A stretch of DNA of 64,000 nt. Source: Congeria kusceri. Its lineage: Eukaryota > Mollusca > Bivalvia > Myida > Dreissenidae. The position numbers were made by a program, and so were the translations under genes. Under the pieces are notes generated by a model. That model worked only from the letters and a program-made list of their open reading frames with translations. It searched no databases and was not told where the DNA came from. The stretch's first letter is position 1. Every line of letters starts with the position of its first letter. Location of the stretch: contig CM051026.1 in assembly GCA_027627225.1 (NCBI GenBank), positions 1,499,501-1,563,500 on the forward strand. Direction: 5' to 3'. Positions 35,557 to 47,489 of the stretch are shown here, piece after piece.

Positions 35557-37955
35557 GCGTGTTTGTATGATTCTGCAATAATTATATAAGATCAAGCTTT
35601 AGGCTTCACAAGGCTTGTTTGTATGATTCTGCAATGATTATATAAGATCAAGCTTTAGGCTTCACAAGGCGTGTTTGTATGATTCTGCAATGATTATATA
35701 AGATCAAGCTTTAGGCTTCACAAGGCGTGTTTGTATGATTCTGCAATGATTATATAAGATCAAGCTTTAGGCTTCACAAGGCGTGTTTGTATGATTCTGC
35801 AATGATTGTATGAGATCAAGCTTTAGGCTTCATAAGGCGTGTTTGTATGATTCTGCAATGATTATATAAGATCAAGCTTTTGGCTTCATAAGGCGTGTTT
35901 GTATGATTCTGCAACGATTATATAAGATCAAGCTTTAGGTTCACAAGGCGTGTTTGTATGATTCTGCAATGATTATATTAGATCAAGCTTTAGGCTTCAC
36001 AAGGCGTGTTTGTATGATTCTGCAATGATTATATAAGATCCAGCTTTAGGCTTCACAAGGCGTGTTTGTATGATTCTGCAATGATTATATAAGATCAAGC
36101 TTTAGGCTTCATAAGGCGTGTTTGTATGATTCTGCAATGATTATATAAGATCAAGCTTTAGGTTCACAAGGCGTGTTTGTATGATTCTGCAATGATTATA
36201 TAAGATCAAGCTTTAGGCTTCACAAGGCGTGTTTGTATGATTCTGAAACGATTATATAAGATCAAACTTTAAGCTTCACAAGGCGTGTTTGTATGATTCT
36301 GCAATGATTATATAAGATCAAACTTTAGGCTTCACAAGGCGTGTTTGTATGATTCTGCAATGATTATATAAGATCAAGCTTTAGGGCGTGTTTGTATGAT
36401 TCTGCAATGATTATATAAGATCAAGCTTTAGGCTTCACAAGGCGTGTTTGTATGATTCTGCAATGATCATATAAGATCAAGCTTTAGGCTTCACAAGGCG
36501 TGTTTGTATGATTCTGCAATGATTATATAAGATCAAGCTTTAGGCTTCACAAGGCGTGTTTGTAGGATTCTGCAATGATTACATGTATATAAGATCAAGC
36601 TTTAGGCTTCACAAGGCGTGTTTGTATGATTCTGCAATGATTATATAAGATCAAGCTTTAGGCTTCACAAGGCGTGTTTGTAGGAATCTGCAATGATTAT
36701 AAGATCAAGCTTTAGGCTTCACAAGGCGTGTTTGCAGGATTCTGCAATGATTATATACGATCAAGCTTTAGGCTTCACAAGGCGTGTTTGTATGATTCTG
36801 CAATGATTATATAAGATCAAGCTTTAGGCTTCATAAGGCGTGTTTGTAGGATTCTGCAATGATTATATAAGATCAAGCTTTTGGCTTCACAAGGCGTGTT
36901 TGTAGGATTCTGCAATGATTATATAAGATCAAGCTTTAGGCTTCACAAGGCGTGTTTGTCGGATTCTGTAACGATTATATAAGATCAAGCTTTAGGCTTC
37001 ACAAGGCGTGTTTGTTTTATTCTGCAATGATTATATAAGATCAAGCTATGGGCTTCACAAGGCATGTTTGTATGATTCTGCAATGATTATATAAGATCAA
37101 GCTTTAGGCTTCACAAGGCGTGTTTGTATGATTCTGTAATGATAATATAAGATCAAGCTTTAAGCTTCACAAGGCGTGTTTGTATGATTCTGCAATGATT
37201 ATATAAGATCAAGCTTTAGGCTTCACAAGGCGTGTTTGTATGATTCTGTAATGATTATATAAGATCAAGCTTTAGGTTTCACAAGGCGTGTTTGTATGAT
37301 TCTGCAATGATTATATAAGATGAAGCTTTAGGCTTCAGAAGGCGTTTGTGTATGATTCTGCAATGATTATATAAGATCAAGCTTTGGGCTTCACAAGTAG
37401 TGTTTGTATGATTCTGCAATGATTATATATGATCAAGCTTTAGGCTTCACAAGGCGTGTTTGTATGATTCTGTAATGATTATATAAGATCAAGCTTTAGG
37501 CTTCATAAGGCGTGTTTGTAGGATTCTGCAATGATTATATAAGATCAAGCTTTAGGCTTCATAAGGCGTGTTTGTAGGATTCTGCAATGATTATATAAGA
37601 TCAAGCTTTAGGCTTCATAAGGCGTGTTTGTATTATTCTGCAATGATTATATAAGATCAAGCTTTAGGCTTCATAAGGCATGTTTGTATGATTCTGCAAT
37701 GATTATATAAGATCAAGCTTTAGGCTTCACAAGGCGTGTTTGTATGATTCTGCAATGATTATATAAGATCAAGCTTTAGGCTTCACAAGGCGTGTTTGTA
37801 GGAATCTGCAATGATTATAAGATCAAGCTTTAGGCTTCACAAGGCGTGTTTGCAGGATTCTGCAATGATTATATACGATCAAGCTTTAGGCTTCACAAGG
37901 CGTGTTTGTATGATTCTGCAATGATTATATAAGATCAAGCTTTAGGCTTCATAAG
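35557..37955 (+). repeat. 56-bp satellite array, about 43 monomers
   Basis: Head-to-tail monomers ggcgtgtttgtatgattctg + caatgattatataagatcaa + gctttaggcttcacaa. Each carries a HindIII-type AAGCTT and a TATATAA. Variants include 53-bp monomers ('ggaatctgcaatgattataag'), cataagg/cacaagg alternatives, and one with an extra 'catg'. A variant pair (taggaatctg...attataag followed by tgcaggattctg...tatacgatc) occurs at 36681 and again at 37799, 1118 bp apart, indicating a later duplication of about 20 monomers. The array ends in the same flank ('cttcataagtggaaaaatac') that follows the single monomer in block A. Confidence 0.98.
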
Positions 37956-37994
37956 TGGAAAAATACGACCGACCATTTCGCAGGAGATATATAG

Positions 37995-38135
37995 AGAATA
38001 ACAGGTTACTGCCTGGTCTTGTTTAATATATCAGATGAGGCTTAGAATAAAATTACGGCGAGGCTTGTCGAGCCATTATTTTATTCGTGCCGAACCTGAT
38101 TTATTACACAAGACCAGGCAGTAACCTGTTATTCT
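37995..38135. repeat. 141-bp hairpin with exact 28-bp arms
   Basis: agaataacaggttactgcct + ggtcttgt at 37995-38022 is the exact reverse complement of 38108-38135. Inside, 'taatatatcag'/'cctgatttatta' and 'aataaaat'/'attttatt' continue the pairing, with a loop around 'ggcgaggcttgtcgagcc'. Non-coding foldback; similar vocabulary reappears near 39610-39670. Confidence 0.93.
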
Positions 38136-38588
38136 ATTCATCATACCACATTTTTCGTAAAATATCACCAAACGAGCTGATTTTTATATATTTAAAAACT
38201 AAGAGCAGCGCTGATATTGCTGAGCCGACTTTTACACGTTAACCGTACATGTAGTTATGGATTTCTGAAAGTTGACAAGATAATACCTCATTATTAACAT
38301 TTCGTAATGATAAGTGAACTGTTTTCACTACGAATAAATAGATTACACGCATGTTCATTCATAAAATACTGAAAATGTGAATTGAAATGGATTGTAACAA
38401 ACAATTTCATCGGAGAACACGCAACGCCATATTGTTTGGAAATGCCATTTTGGAGTTGTGTATTGAAATTGCCATTTCCAATATTGACATTATTTGACTA
38501 TAGTATATTCAATTTTTGGTTATAAAGTTTTTGGTTCAACATAAACTGATGCTTGGTAGTGACTTTTAGTGCATTTATTATGAATGTA

Positions 38589-39362
38589 CAGCGTTTTTTC
38601 TCACCACTTTGGGAATGGTACCGGTACCGGTCAAATTGGGAAAATTGACGGCGTTTTCAGCCAAATTGGGAATTTTACTACTTTAATGAAAAACAGTCGA
38701 AAAGGATGTGAAAACAGTAAGTTACAATAAATAAACCCTAAAACAATTTGTTATATTTATTATTTAACTTGCATTCAAGTCAGATAATGGTTTTAAATGC
38801 CGTGCTGGTGGGTATCAACCTGCACAACTTGCCCCAGAGACACAAGTTTGCTCTCTGTCTGTGTCAGTGGTTGAAAGAACATAAACAAAATTACTAGTAT
38901 CTTCCGCCGTTAATGACGGTTGTGGATCTATACTTTCTGCTTTGCCATAAAAGCCATTGCTAGATAAAGGATTGCATCCCAGAATGTTTTTTTTCTGTAG
39001 TATTTAGTGTTATGAATTGCCATGTCTCGTCAATGACACTCGCGAACACGCATTACAGTCCAGATGGTTCCCATTCTCGCACGCAATGTATAACTGATAA
39101 CAGTAACCAATCGATACAGCGCCACCAAACCTTGCAGCGGTTACTTCCCCTAGCCGTTAACAGTAACTGATTTGAGCTATGGTTTACGCTTGGGTAAAAC
39201 AAAAGTAAAATACAGGAACATCGTCGATCTTTTCAGGGTCTTTTGGGGTGTTTTTCCTTACATTTGCGAATTTTTAACTTCAAATTGGGAAAAATGGTCA
39301 GAAAATCGGATTGGGAATGGTACCGTTTTCCGGTACCAACTTTATATAGAGAAAAAACGCTG
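38589..39362. mobile_element. DNA transposon with 5-bp target duplication, copy 2
   Basis: 774 bp with exact 14-bp inverted ends CAGCGTTTTTTCTC / GAGAAAAAACGCTG and a perfect 5-bp duplication ATGTA (38584-38588, 39363-39367). Subterminal ggtaccggtaccggtcaaattgggaaaa (left) and ttgggaatggtaccgttttccggtaccaac (right) match copy 1 at 26973. It is shorter and its interior differs, so the two share mainly ends. No transposase. Confidence 0.93.
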
Positions 39363-39739
39363 ATGTATTTAAATAAATTTGTATGGATAATTTATTGTGT
39401 TCCATATCTCTACCAAAGTGCGGGTTTATGTGAATATTTAAAAAATAAAGTTTTTGTGATTTATGACGATTAAAAATATATACATTCTTGGTATCAATTG
39501 TTTGTTTTGTTGAATCTGATTCACTTTTGCTGAAACTGTTGACTTTTTAGTTGATTTCAAATAATATGATGTACCTATAAGCATTGACCATGTAAACGCC
39601 AGTGACCTGATATAAAACAATATATCAGGCACCTTTGTATCAGGCCGATATCAGCATAGTGGTATGATAAGTCAATACAGCTGTACATGTATCAGGGGAG
39701 AAGTCGCAAGAATAGGACTTGTCAATAGTAACAGGGAAT

Positions 39740-40690
39740 GTAAATCATAACAACAATCAGAAGTAAACTTGAAGATCAATCATACCAGGAGAGATAGTCA
39801 TAGCAGGGGAGATCAGTCATAACAGGGATATCAATCATAACGGAGGAGATCAATAAAAACAGAGGAGGAGATCAACCATAACAGAGGAGATCAGTAATAA
39901 CAGGGGAGATCAGTCTTAACAGGGGAGATAAGTCATAACAGGGATATCAATCATAACGGAGGAGATCAATCATAACTGAGCAGGAGGAAACCATAACAAG
40001 GGAGATCAGTCATAACAGGGCAGATCAATCATAACAGGGGAGATCAGTCATGACAGGGAGATCATTCATAGCATGGGAGATCAATCATAACGGAGGAGAT
40101 CAACCATAACAAGGGAGATCTGTCATAACATGATAGATAAGTCACAACAGGGGAAATCAATCGTAACATGGGAGATCAATCATAACAGAGGTCAATCATA
40201 ACAAGGTATATCAGTTATAACAGGGTAGATCAGTCATAACAGGGATATCAATCATATCGGAGGGGAACATTCAAAACGGGAGATCAGTCATAACGGGGTA
40301 GATAAATCACAGCAGGGGATAAAATGGGAGATCAATCGTAACAGGTGTGATTAATTGTAACAGGTGAGATCAATCATAGCAGGTGAGATCAATCATAACA
40401 TGTGAGATCAATCATTACATAAGGAGATCATTCATACCAGGTGAGATCAATCATATTATAGGAGATAACAGGGTATATAAATTATTACAGGCTAGACCAG
40501 TTACTATAGGGGAGATCGATCATAACAGCTGCTATCAGTCCTACAAAAAGAAGTCATGCAGTCATAACAGACGAAATCAATCATAACTAATGAAATAAAT
40601 AATTACAGAGGAGATTAATATTGCCAGTTGAGATCAATTTTAACATGACATATGTCAAAACAGATTAGATCAATCGTTCCTGGGGAGTTC
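39740..40690. repeat. Degenerate 20-bp repeat, roughly 45 copies
   Basis: Variants of gagatcaatcataacagggg repeated head to tail, much more diverged than the 56-bp array. Block A has the same unit only about eight times at 18770-18940. The plus-strand frame 40383-40586 is a translation of the repeat. Confidence 0.93.
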
Positions 40691-41014
40691 ATCCATGGTA
40701 GGGGAGCACAATGAATGTGAGGAACGATAAATGCTTCAGAAAACAATCAAGATATTGGCACTACATATATTTGTGCTGAATGGTGTTGTGTAACCTAATT
40801 CAAACTTACAAGGTTAGCTCCCTCGTTAAAAGTTGTGCCATTTTCAATGCGTTGTTCCAAGTTTCCTCACCAAGTATGTTGATTGATTTAATACTGCCGG
40901 TCATCTTAAGATCCACACGGAGTAAGCTTGTCTTGCAATAGTAATGGTATTTCTCTAATGATGATGGATCTTTGTAATTAACACAATTTAAAGTTTACTT
41001 CTGTTACATCAATA

Positions 41015-41130
41015 GACAGGTACTTGTAACAATGATTTTTAAGCATTCCATATGCATATTCACTAAAACGATCTTATTAAAGTGTATATACGTATGGAAC
41101 ATTAAAAAATCATTGTTATAAATACCTGTG
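41015..41130. mobile_element. 116-bp palindromic MITE, 8-bp target duplication
   Basis: Two 44-bp arms (gacaggtacttgtaacaatg... and its imperfect complement ...cattgttataaatacctgtg) make almost the whole element. The flanks carry a perfect 8-bp duplication catcaata at 41007-41014 and 41131-41138, as expected for a hAT-type MITE. Confidence 0.9.
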
Positions 41131-41912
41131 CATCAATATATCTTTTATGGCCATAGTTCTGGCTTCCATAACTTAAAATGTTGCTTTAACAATTTATGTT
41201 GACTGTGCGCGACATAAAAGTTATGGAGCAACGCCCAAAGTTAAGTCTACCAGCAAGTCACCATAAAAACTGCCCAAAACAGCTTTTACATGCACTACTG
41301 AACCAAATAGGCAGCATTATTGGATAGATGGATAATTTTACATCTAGTTAGTATACTTATGACAAAATACGGTCTCAAACACTTCTTAATTACTGTTTTG
41401 TTACTAAAATGTGGAGGAAATTAGCAACAGGGAAGACATTTGTCAAATGAGAATCTCACGGGATTTCACGGTCATGTGACTTTTTATCTATTTTTTTGTA
41501 ACAGAACATGTGCTGTAACTTTTGTCAAACACAGCCTGAAACAAAAATGACATTTCCTGGATTTTTCATTCACTGTCGATGGTTTTGTGAACACACTGTA
41601 ATTTTAATACCTAGTAAAAGATTATTTGATTAAACATCACTTACGCCAATATTAATACAATCTGTTTGCTGGTCAGACATTAGAAATTGAACAAAAATAA
41701 TGCATTACAGAAAACGAAAACGATGTTTACTATTTGAGCACGCGAAAAGGTCAAGGTTTATCCGAAAATATCCAAATGAAAATCTCGTAGTCATGTGGTA
41801 AAACAACAATGGCAGCGTTATTGTACATTGTGTGCTGATCAGAGTTATTTTCAGGTATTTCGATTCTCAAAACACGCCACAAGTCAAAAGTTAATATTGA
41901 CTTACGTGTCTA

Positions 41913-42985
41913 CACTACGTCTAGCGTGATTTCTGCCTAAAACACAGACCCACCGTGGACAATTTTTCGTCAGCGTGGAAAATCACCGCGATTAAAAGGT
42001 GGTTCCATCGCGATAGAATCGCGGTGATAGTGGGTGAGCACCGCGGGCGTTGTCGGGAAATCAATCTCACGGAGGACCACTGCGGTCGCGGTGGGTCGCG
42101 GTGAAATACAGGTACATGTGAATGAACAAGTACAGTTCGATATTTCAGACCGTATACTATTCGCAAAGTACAAATCGTCTTCTATTAACCTATACTTACC
42201 AATTAATATAATCACAGTTTGCAACTTTAATCTTTTTTCCATGTTCGCAGTTGTGTTGTGAAATCGTAAACAAAGAGTCAAGGGCATTAATACAAGTCCC
42301 GCGAAAATTCGCAATCTGCGTGAATTGACAGTTTGATGTCTTCAAAGTACAGCCGACAAGAAACCATAAAATAACACCTTTCTCGGCGATAAAATTGGCT
42401 TCTTTTGTTTAGAGAAGCGACATGCTTAACCAATCGCGTGTTTGTTACTCAGTGGCAATCGTCCTATTATGAAAGAGCACGTGCATAGCTCCGCCTTTCG
42501 AACTTTTACAGAGAACAAAGGTGTTGGTTATGTTAATCATTGTTATAAAATCACGTTTTTTACCGACATGTTAATCAATTGTTTTGATAGTCATATTAAA
42601 AATGCAAAGATTTGTCATAGAATCGGACAACGAATTTGATGAGGTCTTTGTGATTTGACTGACGCATATTTTCATTTTCCCGTTTTGTCATAATGTTCCG
42701 TATTTTCCGAAAACCATGTTCTTGGTCGTACCTGAAATCAAACGTAAAATATTTTTTAAAAAGCTCAATGTGAAATTATGACTCGCTAAAATCACCGCGA
42801 TCCACGGCGATTTCTTATCAACAATTTTTATCGAGACTGTCACCGCGGTCACCGCGATTCGCCACGGCGACATCACCGCGTTCCACAGTGTTCCAACGTG
42901 TATCGCGGTGACTATAGTAGTGTGTCACGCTGGGCTGAATCACGGTGGTGCGTCGCAGAAGGCAGAAATCACGCTAGACGTAGTG
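41913..42985. mobile_element. CACTA-like DNA transposon, non-autonomous
   Basis: Exact 26-bp inverted ends: cactacgtctagcgtgattt + ctgcct at 41913-41938 and its complement at 42960-42985. TA borders both ends (a 2-bp duplication). About a dozen 'tcaccgcg'/'cgcggtga' motifs cluster within 250 bp of both ends, typical of CACTA/EnSpm subterminal arrays where transposase binds. A mariner-like reading (TA duplication) is the alternative. The interior (1073-bp element) has no transposase; overlapping minus-strand frames 41921-42314 run through the motif array. Confidence 0.88.
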
Positions 42986-43359
42986 TATGTAGTGATTTCC
43001 TCCAGAATTTTCAAAATTATGGATTTATAGCGCGACATAAATATGTTAATACTCTGGTTGACTTTCGAAACAGGGTTGGCTTCAGCGAACAGGTCTAGTC
43101 AGTACTATATAAACTGTTCGCTGAAGTTTCTTTAGCTAATATGGCCATGGCATGGGACCTCATTCTATTGGTACAACTACACGTTTTGCGGACCAAAAGG
43201 CATAGACTAGAGGCTTAGATTAGCAGTAACTTATTAAGCTGTTCAAATATTGAGATAGACTGTAATGTCAATGCGACATAGAACAAATGCTCACATGCAT
43301 TCCATGTGAGTCACTTGCACATAAGCACCCCAAATTCAGTAGCAAGTCATTAGGGCCCC

Positions 43360-44290
43360 GCAAATTTTTTGCGGGTGCCCTATAGTTATCACCCTGTCTG
43401 TCTGTATGTCCGTCCGTCCGTCCGTCTACATTTTTCATGTTTTTCTTTCATAACTTCAAAACCGTTTCAGCTATTAATTTGAAACTTCATGGGTGGATAG
43501 GTCTCATTAAGGATAAGTGCAATGCACAATAACCATTACTCTGCACTTCATGGTTCTGGAGTTATTGCCCTTTGTTAATTTTTCATACTTCGTTTTTGCC
43601 TGAAGCATAACTCTTAGACTATAAGAGGTATTAACTTGAAACTTCATAGGTGGATAGATCTTATTGAGGAGAAGTGCTGTGCACAAGAACCGTTACTATG
43701 CAATTAATAATTCTGGAGTTATTGCCCTTTTTTAATTGTTCATTTTCAGGCGTAGTCAACTTTTGGTTTCAGTTCTCTAACTTGAGAACGAATTGAAATA
43801 TTTTAATGAAACTTCATCCATAGATACCTTATATCCAGACCTGGCTTGGGCTTACATAGGGGGTGGATGGGGTCACTGTCAAGGTCACCGTTACAAGAAA
43901 TAGAAAAAGGGTTTCTGCTCAATTGCTCGAGAACGCATTGAGCTATTGTAATTCAACTTCATACATAGATACCTTTTATTACTAATTAGGGCTACGCAAA
44001 TTTTTTGCAGATGCCTTATAGTCCGTCTGTCAGTCCAACCACATTTGAGCTCACCTGAGCATGAAACATCGTGGAGGACAGAGACTTGCACTGTTTTTGT
44101 ATAGCCATAAGGTCTCATTTGAAGTCGAATATGGGCCAGATCGGACCTGAAGTTGTGAGTATAAATGAGGATTAACATTTTTCTCCTCCATTTGCAAGTT
44201 ATGGCCCTTTTGTTATTTTCCAGTATGTAATGTAAAGGGAAAATTCCTTTTGAATGCAACTCCTCCTAGAGTATCCAACGGATTTTCTTG
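43360..44290 (+). repeat. Composite of two or three modular repeat heads
   Basis: Starts with hairpin 'gggccccgcaaattttttgcgggtgccct' (43352-43382) plus 'gtccgtccgtccgtc', two units with 'ttattgcccttt' phrases, then a 'gctctctaacttgagaacg' unit, a second 'gctacgcaaattttttgcag' head at 43988, and an 'agctcacctgagcat' head at 44050. Several repeat families are thus nested or fused. Minus-strand frame 43891-44259 is repeat-derived. Confidence 0.75.
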
Positions 44291-45740
44291 AAACTTGTCT
44301 TCATTGTAGAGGGTAATGTGTAGTTGAACGGTACGTGAAGATGGGGATTGAACTTTTATTAAAAAGTACATATATTTTCATTTCCTATCAATACTTTCAA
44401 AATTGACTTACCCCTACCTTCAAACATGCTATCAATCGGGGCTGGCTGTCACCCATGTTACAAAGTTGTAGTTCTTGCTTAATTGTAATTGATCCGTAAG
44501 TGTGTATACAATTGCAAGAGAACCTGTTTAAATAGTGAAATAAAAAAAAACATTAAGAACATAAAGTGAAAATAACATGTATATTAATCACTACTAGGTA
44601 CACCCATCATAAGGCTAAAAAAACTAATGATTTGTTTCTCAGACAGCGCCGCAAAGTTTTCTAATGGCCCGCAACGATTTTGATTTAATGCCAAAAACAA
44701 ATTAATTAACTATTTTTTGACGATCGCGTCCGGGGTTTTAAGGAGCAGTCCAGAAATATGTTAATAAAAAATAACACTGCAGAAAGTGTTTTTTATGGAC
44801 ATGTTACCTAACAAAATACAAAAACTAACTATTCAAATCTGTGAAATATTAACATTTTGGTAACTTGCTATCATCTATTTTCTGTATGCGATAACTGGTG
44901 ATGACTCTTGGGTAAACCAACATGTTTATTACAGTATATTTTGTTTGTACAAAGTGCTTTTGAACAATGCCTTTCGTAAATAAGAAACGGATTTCGGACG
45001 AATAAACACCATAAACATTCATAAGAACTATTTACTAAAATTACGATGTATTGATTTACATCCCATGGACAGCGGCTTAAAATTAAACGTATCAGCATTT
45101 TTAGACAGTGGAAGAAGAGATACCCGGTAGAGATTTCGGTATTTCCGGTAACTTTCTTCCTGTCAGATATAATTATATAAATCGCATATACACAAATTGT
45201 GAAATACTTTGTAAATTTTGAAAAAAAAGTCATGTTTGGTTGGGAATCATTACAAATATCGTCTATTTGTGGACTTAAACTTTTGTTTCGTAGATGCTTT
45301 TGCTTGTGTTATATTTAACATTCCATATTTTTTGAAGAAAATCTGTGTCAATATAAGTCTTTTGAAAACAAACAAAAATGCCAGCTGCATTGACAAGTGT
45401 TGATTTTCCTTTCCAAAAATTATTGGTGATTTATTGCAAATAATTCCTGTTTTTAACATTCATAAAAACATGAATTACGAAAAGTTAAATTCTATAAATA
45501 TGAGTACTTTAATGCTGATGGTATATTAATTTGAAGGCACTTATGTTAATTATGAACATTCAAACAGATTGCACTTATTTACAAAGTTTTAGTAATCCAT
45601 TACATAGTGCCAATAGAAAATAGTAGGAGAAAAAAATAAAATAATTATTAAAAAAAAAAAAAATTCGCACTCCCTCATGATTTTTTGGAAAGAGAGTGAG
45701 AGAGAAACAATTCATTAATTGTTTTGAGCCAACTTCATTA

Positions 45741-46443
45741 AGACTGAAACTATCTCACGTATTGTTTTATACATAACTGTGTCCCGCTTCATAGCATAAG
45801 AGAACGCCGCTATTGCTACACAACTTAAAAGCTTGCCCTTCAAAATAATGATTATTTGAATTAAACATTTCTAGTTAGCGTTATTGTTGCAAAAATTGCC
45901 AAACTGTATATATATATATAATAGTGAATATTTCCTTATTTATTATTTCCACTAACATTCTGACTATTGTACACGGCACAATATATTTTATTTAGAATCT
46001 GTTACAAGTAAATGCGAACTGATGACCTAACGAATGTAAATCCAACTAAAGTACAAAAAAAAAATGAAATAACAAAGAATTCAGATTAACGGTGTTCTAA
46101 ATAACGGTGATCTACAGTACATGCTTTGCATGCGGACAATGTTACAAAAAGCATCAATCAATATTTTTTGGTCCTCCTGAACACCGTCCATGCAGCATTT
46201 GTGCGTTAGGGATTATTGATTGGTCAATGGCTATAAATAGCTAATGTTTACCTGTGATGTATCTCCGAGCATAAATTAAAGTTGTTTTGTCGTTATAAAC
46301 TTGAGAAGCACAGATAATGCTTGAAGTTTTGGCCTTGAAGTCAAATTTGGATAATGTTCCAGATTAGGAATGTGACATGACTGGTTTATAGAAAGTGATT
46401 TGGTACAAACCAAAGCAGTTTCTATGTGAGATAGTTTCAGTCT
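45741..46443. mobile_element. Element with exact 18-bp inverted ends
   Basis: AGACTGAAACTATCTCAC at 45741-45758 is the exact complement of 46426-46443. 703 bp total. No clear target duplication, so the true ends may be slightly different. Contains (TA)n at 45909 and 'ggctataaatagct' at 46229. No coding capacity seen. Confidence 0.75.
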
Positions 46444-47117
46444 AAATGATGTTATGATGAGTGTACCTAGAAGTGATTAATATAAATGTTATTTTCACTT
46501 GATGGTTATTAATGTTTTTTAAATTATTTATTTCGTTATTTAAACAGTTGCAAATTGTAAATTCTATTATAAAAAGGCTTTCAAATGTGGATTTCGTGAA
46601 TATTTATATTCTTCCCAGATTTTGAATAGTTAGTATTGATGAAAATTGTAACTTTCAGTTTCACATCATTAAAACAATTGTTGAGCGATAAGACGTTAGC
46701 CTGTATAATAAGTGTCACACCCACTTGTTGAATCATTTATCAGTAAGACTATCTTGATGGTGTAAAGGTATCAGGTTGGGTAACGCTGCCTTTCCTACCA
46801 TCAGGGTTGCAAGTAATTAGGGAAAATCCACCAATGTTTGGATGAAGGTTGAATGATTTCTACGCGGTGTAATATGTGCCTGTGCGTACATATTTTTCAG
46901 CCTATTCCAAGCTTGGGATGCTGTTGTAAACTCTCGGCCTATCCCGCTTAGCCGATTTACTTTGGTCACCTTTTAATTGGGAGTCAATTTATTTAATAGC
47001 AGTGTTGTTGCTATACGCATCTCTATGCTAAGACAGTTCACTGGCAAAACTTGTGTTGTCTGCAAATATGAAAATGCAGCAAAATAGTTCCAAAAAAATA
47101 AAAAATAAACATTTTAA

Positions 47118-47400
47118 TTCTTCATCATTATCATCATTGTCACCGTCATCATTGTCGTCGTCATTGTTGTCTTCTTCATCATCATCATTATCATGATCGT
47201 GTTCACCATATCGTCTTATTCTTCAGCATCGTAATCATCATCGTCACCATCGTCATATTCATGATCATCATCAGCATCAGAAGCAACAGCATCGTCGTCT
47301 TCATTGCTGTGGTCGTCGTAATCAATAGCAATGTCATAATTATCGCCACACCAACATGATCACCAACATCTCCTACATCATCATCATCACCATCTCCATC
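47118..47400. repeat. Imperfect (TCA/TCG)n microsatellite
   Basis: About 280 bp of 'atcatcattgtcgtcgtcattgttgtcttc' trinucleotide variants. Confidence 0.93.
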
Positions 47401-47489
47401 TTTACAGAGCTCTACTTTAATGCATTTATTTACAAATATTAATCCGTTAAATCAATAAATGATGTGGCAATTATAAGGGTACGGTTTTT

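Noticed and set aside
35557..37955. CRISPR array
   Set aside because: Monomers are directly contiguous with no unique spacers, in eukaryotic DNA; it is a satellite.
41921..42314. Overlapping 81- and 114-codon minus-strand frames as a gene
   Set aside because: They run through the subterminal tcaccgcg motif array of the CACTA-like element; GC-rich motifs remove stops by chance.
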